Assembly (NCBI GenBank): GCA_003569185.1
Contig: BGOJ01000002.1
Coordinates: 62,001-126,000 of the forward strand
Length of the DNA: 64,000 nt
Source: Candidatus Planktophila sp.
GTDB lineage: Bacteria > Actinomycetota > Actinomycetes > Nanopelagicales > Nanopelagicaceae
Direction: 5' to 3'
Part shown: piece after piece, positions 60,266-64,000 of the stretch
Layout: every line of letters starts with the position of its first letter
How positions within the stretch are numbered: the stretch's first letter is position 1
Translations under genes and position numbers: made by a program
The notes under the pieces: model-generated
Database searches by the model: none
What the model was told of the DNA's origin: nothing
What the model saw: the letters and a program-made list of their open reading frames with translations, nothing else

Positions 60266-61267
60266 ATGGAATATAGACGCCTTGGCAGTACTGGAATGTA
60301 TGTCTCAGAGATTACCTACGGAAACTGGATAACCCATGGCTCCCAAGTAGAAGAGCAAGCAGCGATTAAATGTGTGCGAGCTGCATTAGATCTTGGAATT
60401 ACAACCTTAGATACCGCTGATGTTTATGCCGGCACCCGTGCTGAATCGGTAATGGGCAAAGCACTCAAGGGTGTTAAGCGAGAGTCATATGAGTTATTTA
60501 CCAAGGTTTATTGGCCAACTGGTACTGGAAAAAATGATCGTGGGCTTTCCCGCAAACATATTATGGAGTCATGCAACGCATCATTAAAAAGATTGAAAAC
60601 AGATTATGTGGATTTATATCAAGCACATCGATTTGATTATGAAACACCACTTGAGGAAACCCTTGGTGCTTTTGATGATTTAATTCGAAGCGGAAAGGTT
60701 TTATATATTGGTTTTTCTGAGTGGAACGCTGAGCAAATAGCAGCCGCGCTAAAGATTCAAGATCAAAAGGGTTACTACCGATTTATCTCAAGCCAGCCTC
60801 AATACTCGATGTTGTGGCGGGTTATTGAATCTGCGGTTGTGCCACTTTCTGAAAAAGAGGGGATTGGCCAAATTGTTTGGTCACCAATCGCCCAAGGTGT
60901 CTTAACTGGAAAGTATCTGCCAGGCAAAAAAGCACCAGCTGGATCTCGCGCAACTGATAAAAAAGGTGGCGCAAATATGATCTCTGGCTTTATGAAGGAT
61001 GAGATTTTAAGTAAAGTGCAAAAGCTGATCCCAATCGCAGCCAAGGTTGATTTAAGCCCAGCCCAACTCGCAATTGCATGGGTGCTTCAAAATCCAAATG
61101 TATCTAGTGCAATTATTGGAGCAACTAAACCTTCTCAAATTAAAGAGAATGTGAAGGCATCGGGTGTTAAATTAGATAAATCCATCATGGATGAGATCGA
61201 TAGCGTATTAACTGGTGTGGTCACAGCTGATCCAAGTAAGACAGTTAGCCCAAAACCACGGGCTTAG
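60266..61267 (+). CDS. Aldo/keto reductase
   Basis: MEYRRLGSTGMYVSEITYGNW, LDTADVYAGTRAESVMGKAL, DLYQAHRFDYETPLEETLGAFDDLIRSGKVLYIGFSEW. Confidence 0.92.
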   Translation: MEYRRLGSTGMYVSEITYGNWITHGSQVEEQAAIKCVRAALDLGITTLDTADVYAGTRAESVMGKALKGVKRESYELFTKVYWPTGTGKNDRGLSRKHIMESCNASLKRLKTDYVDLYQAHRFDYETPLEETLGAFDDLIRSGKVLYIGFSEWNAEQIAAALKIQDQKGYYRFISSQPQYSMLWRVIESAVVPLSEKEGIGQIVWSPIAQGVLTGKYLPGKKAPAGSRATDKKGGANMISGFMKDEILSKVQKLIPIAAKVDLSPAQLAIAWVLQNPNVSSAIIGATKPSQIKENVKASGVKLDKSIMDEIDSVLTGVVTADPSKTVSPKPRA

Positions 61268-61270
61268 TAT

Positions 61271-61795
61271 TTACTTACCTTTTCGCTTATTGATCAAAAC
61301 CTGCGGTGCAGGTGCTCGTAATCTGCGAAGTTGAGTAGCCCGCATCCAGCCATACATTCCAATACCTCTGGTTGGCTCACTTGGGAACTTCTCTTTAACC
61401 ATTTTCTTTATACGTCTGGATAACAAAATTCCATCCAGGGTTATAAAAATCATGGATGAGTACATAACAGCAACTGCTGCTAATTGCACAGCCGGAATTG
61501 GGATGATGGTTAAAATTAAAACCACCATAATGATAATTAAAAAGTACTCGGTAACTGATTTTCGCTCATCAACATAATTTCTAACAAATCTTCTTGCTTC
61601 ACCACGATCTCTAATTGGTAGCGCACTTTCTTCGCCGCGCATATAAGCCGCTCTTGCTTCTAGGCGACGTTGGCGGGCTTGCTCCTTCAACACTTTTTTT
61701 GTTGCCTTACTTGCATTTGGTGAAAGTGGAGAGAGCTTTAATTTCGCTTCGCTCTCTTTGCGCTTTGGAGTTGGCTTACCTTTTTTTTCGCTCAT
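61271..61795 (-). CDS. DUF3043 family membrane protein
   Basis: Basic N-terminus KGKPTPKRKESEA, RGEARRFVRNYVDERKSVTEYFL, two TMs. Confidence 0.88.
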   Translation of the reverse strand: MSEKKGKPTPKRKESEAKLKLSPLSPNASKATKKVLKEQARQRRLEARAAYMRGEESALPIRDRGEARRFVRNYVDERKSVTEYFLIIIMVVLILTIIPIPAVQLAAVAVMYSSMIFITLDGILLSRRIKKMVKEKFPSEPTRGIGMYGWMRATQLRRLRAPAPQVLINKRKGK

Positions 61796-61799
61796 GAGA

Positions 61800-62940
61800 T
61801 TAAGGTAGGGCTAACATTTGATCTAATGCAACTTTTGCGTACTTTGCTATCTCGTCCTCAACCTTTATCTGGTTGATCAACCGCCCATTCACCAACGATT
61901 CCATTGCCCAAACAAGGTGAGGTAGGTCAATTCGATTCATGGTTGAGCAATAACACACAGTTTTATCTAAGAAAACTATCTGCTTGTCGGGATTCTCATT
62001 AGCAAGGCGCTGAACCAAATTTAATTCAGTTCCAATCGCCCATTTAGCACCAGCCGGGGATTGGGCTACAGTTTTGATAATCATCTCCGTGCTACCAACC
62101 ACATCAGCATTTGAAACTACATCATGTTGGCACTCAGGATGAACTAACACCCTCACTCCAGGCAGTTTGACTCGAACATCATTGATATTTCCAACTGTAA
62201 ATCTGCCATGCACTGAGCAGTGACCCCGCCAAAGAATTACTTTGGCATTCTTGATCGCATCATCAGTCAGCCCACCATTTGGTTTCCATGGGTTGTAAAC
62301 CACGCAGTCAGTAATTGATACCTAAAGATAAAACAGCGGTGTTTCTTCCTAAATGTTGATCTGGCAAAAACAATATCTTTTCACCCTCTTCAAATGCCCA
62401 CTTCATCGCTCTAGCAGCATTTGAAGAGGTGCATACAGCTCCGTGATTTTTGCCGGTGAAGGCTTTAATCGCAGCTGATGAGTTCATATAAGTAATAGGA
62501 ATAGTTTTCTTGGCTACACCCAGTTTTTCTAAGACCTGCCAGCAATCTTGCACCTGTGATGCCGTAGCCATGTCAGCCATAGAACAGCCGGCAGCAAGAT
62601 CAGGCAAAATAACTTTTTGATTTTTGGTTGTTAAAATATCGGCGCTCTCTGCCATAAAGTGCACACCACAGAAGAAAATAAATTCAGCGGCAGAGTTTTC
62701 AGCTGCTGCTTGCGCCAATTTAAATGAATCACCTCGGATATCAGCAAAAGCAATTACTTCATCTCGCTGGTAATGATGGCCCAGCACCATCGCTTTAGCG
62801 CCTAAAGCTTTTCGGGCGGCTGTGGCTCGATCTACTAATTGCGGATCACTTGCAGCAGGCAGTTGGCCATCACAGGAGACGCCCCGCTCGCTATTTAGAT
62901 CAGATTCACTGCCAAGTAGCAGCAGATCACTTATTCCCAT
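61800..62940 (-). CDS. nadA: Quinolinate synthase A (frameshifted in this assembly)
   Basis: LGHHYQRDEVIAFADIRGDSFKLAQAA, FCGVHFMAESADIL, LPDQHLGRNTA; continues as VVYNPWKPNGGLTDDAIKNAKVILWRGHCSVHGRF after one extra T at about 62318. Confidence 0.92.
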
Positions 62941-63031
62941 GTGGGCAAGTGTAAACGCTCACAGGTTTTGGTGCAGAAATCCTTGGCTAGAACTAGTAGC
63001 CTATGAGCCTAAGTTAGGTATTGGAGAGTAA

Positions 63032-63400
63032 GTGAGTATGAGCACAGAGACAACAACAACGACAACAACTGCTGGCATTGCATTATCTGATGTTGCAGCA
63101 CAAAAGGTTTCATCACTGCTTAAGCAAGAAGGCCGAGATGATCTAAGTCTTCGCGTTGCAGTTCAACCTGGTGGTTGCTCTGGACTTCGTTACCAACTTT
63201 ATTTTGATGATCGAGCCCTTGATGGCGACACCATTACTGAGTTTGGTGCCGAAAAAGTTAAGGTTGTAACTGACAAAATGAGCACACCATATTTGATGGG
63301 TGCCACAATTGATTTTGTTGACACAATTGAGAAGCAAGGCTTCACAATTGATAATCCAAATGCCCAAGGCTCTTGTGCTTGTGGCGATTCATTTAACTAA
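63032..63400 (+). CDS. erpA: Iron-sulfur cluster insertion protein (ErpA/HesB family)
   Basis: VAVQPGGCSGLRYQLYFDD, C-terminal GSCACGDSF. Confidence 0.93.
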   Translation: MSMSTETTTTTTTAGIALSDVAAQKVSSLLKQEGRDDLSLRVAVQPGGCSGLRYQLYFDDRALDGDTITEFGAEKVKVVTDKMSTPYLMGATIDFVDTIEKQGFTIDNPNAQGSCACGDSFN

Positions 63401-63418
63401 TCTAAGTTAAATAAAAAT

Positions 63419-64000
63419 ATGAAGGTGGCAGTTGCCGGCTCAGTCGGTGGCGACCACATCATGAGTTTTGGTGGCAAGTTCACCGATTCACTAGTAGCTG
63501 GCTCATTAGCCAAAGTCTCACTCTCATTCTTGGTGGACACTCTTGAAATCAGGCGTGGTGGGTGTGGTGCAAATATTTCTTTTGGCATGGGCGCCCTTGG
63601 TTTAGATCCAGTTCTAATTGCAGCGGTTGGACGTGACTGGGTTGATTATGAAGCTTGGCTAAAGCGCCATGGCGTTGATACCTCACATGTATTAGTTTCA
63701 GACAAACTTCACACCGCAACTTTTATGGTGACAACTGATACTGAGTTAAATCAAATTGCATCCTTCTTTCCAGGAGCTATGAGTGAGGCGCGCAATATTG
63801 AGTTAGAGCCAATAATGGCAAAGACTGGAAAATTTGATCTTCTAGTTATTTCACCAGATGATCCTGAAGCAATGATGCGCTACTCAGAGATGGCACGAGC
63901 TTTAAAGATTCCAGTTGCTGCAGATCCTTCACAGCAAATGGCAAGAATGGATGGCAAGGAGATTGCCCAGTTAATTGAAGGGGCTAAGTATTTGTTCTTA
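63419..64000 (+). CDS. PfkB-family carbohydrate/adenosine kinase, 3' truncated by window
   Basis: Open from ATG 63419 to the window end: MKVAVAGSVGGDHIMSFGGKFTDS...RRGGCGANISFGMGALGLDPVLIAAVGRDW. Confidence 0.88.
   Translation, partial: MKVAVAGSVGGDHIMSFGGKFTDSLVAGSLAKVSLSFLVDTLEIRRGGCGANISFGMGALGLDPVLIAAVGRDWVDYEAWLKRHGVDTSHVLVSDKLHTATFMVTTDTELNQIASFFPGAMSEARNIELEPIMAKTGKFDLLVISPDDPEAMMRYSEMARALKIPVAADPSQQMARMDGKEIAQLIEGAKYLFL

Noticed and set aside
60266-61267. Aldo/keto reductase as target of the cobalamin riboswitch
   Set aside because: The aptamer core reads correctly only on the minus strand, pointing away from this plus-strand gene.

Overview
The window is a gene-dense, AT-rich actinobacterial chromosome segment with no rRNA, tRNA, phage, transposon or CRISPR array that I could see. 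Gene content and order resemble conserved actinobacterial blocks recalled from M. tuberculosis: suhB/dut/TrkA pair/dxs/rnd/DUF3000; NlpC-P60/small CxxC protein/pimB/fadD/SRPBCC/plsC; lipA/lipB/DUF4191/RDD/glnA; sucB/pepA/gcvT; erpA/PfkB kinase. Short intergenic gaps and overlapping gene ends suggest a streamlined lineage, possibly freshwater Nanopelagicales (acI); the taxon is inference only. The most interesting candidate is a minus-strand cobalamin-riboswitch cassette at about 59276-60157. It controls a membrane-anchored DUF4430/transcobalamin-like protein and an unlisted 53-aa single-TM protein, with a possible Shine-Dalgarno-sequestering hairpin before the start codon. Other points: a ParC/GyrA-type subunit with no C-terminal beta-pinwheel domain; a sensorless histidine kinase and NarL-type regulator overlapping fadD; a Fur-family-like box between a Ni/Co transporter and a CopC-domain gene; and an orphan LuxR-HTH protein next to an 11-bp direct repeat. 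Many single-base frameshifts, mostly one base missing from short A runs on the coding strand, break otherwise normal housekeeping genes (nlpC, pimB, fadD, glnA, sucB, nadA). These are most simply assembly indels.
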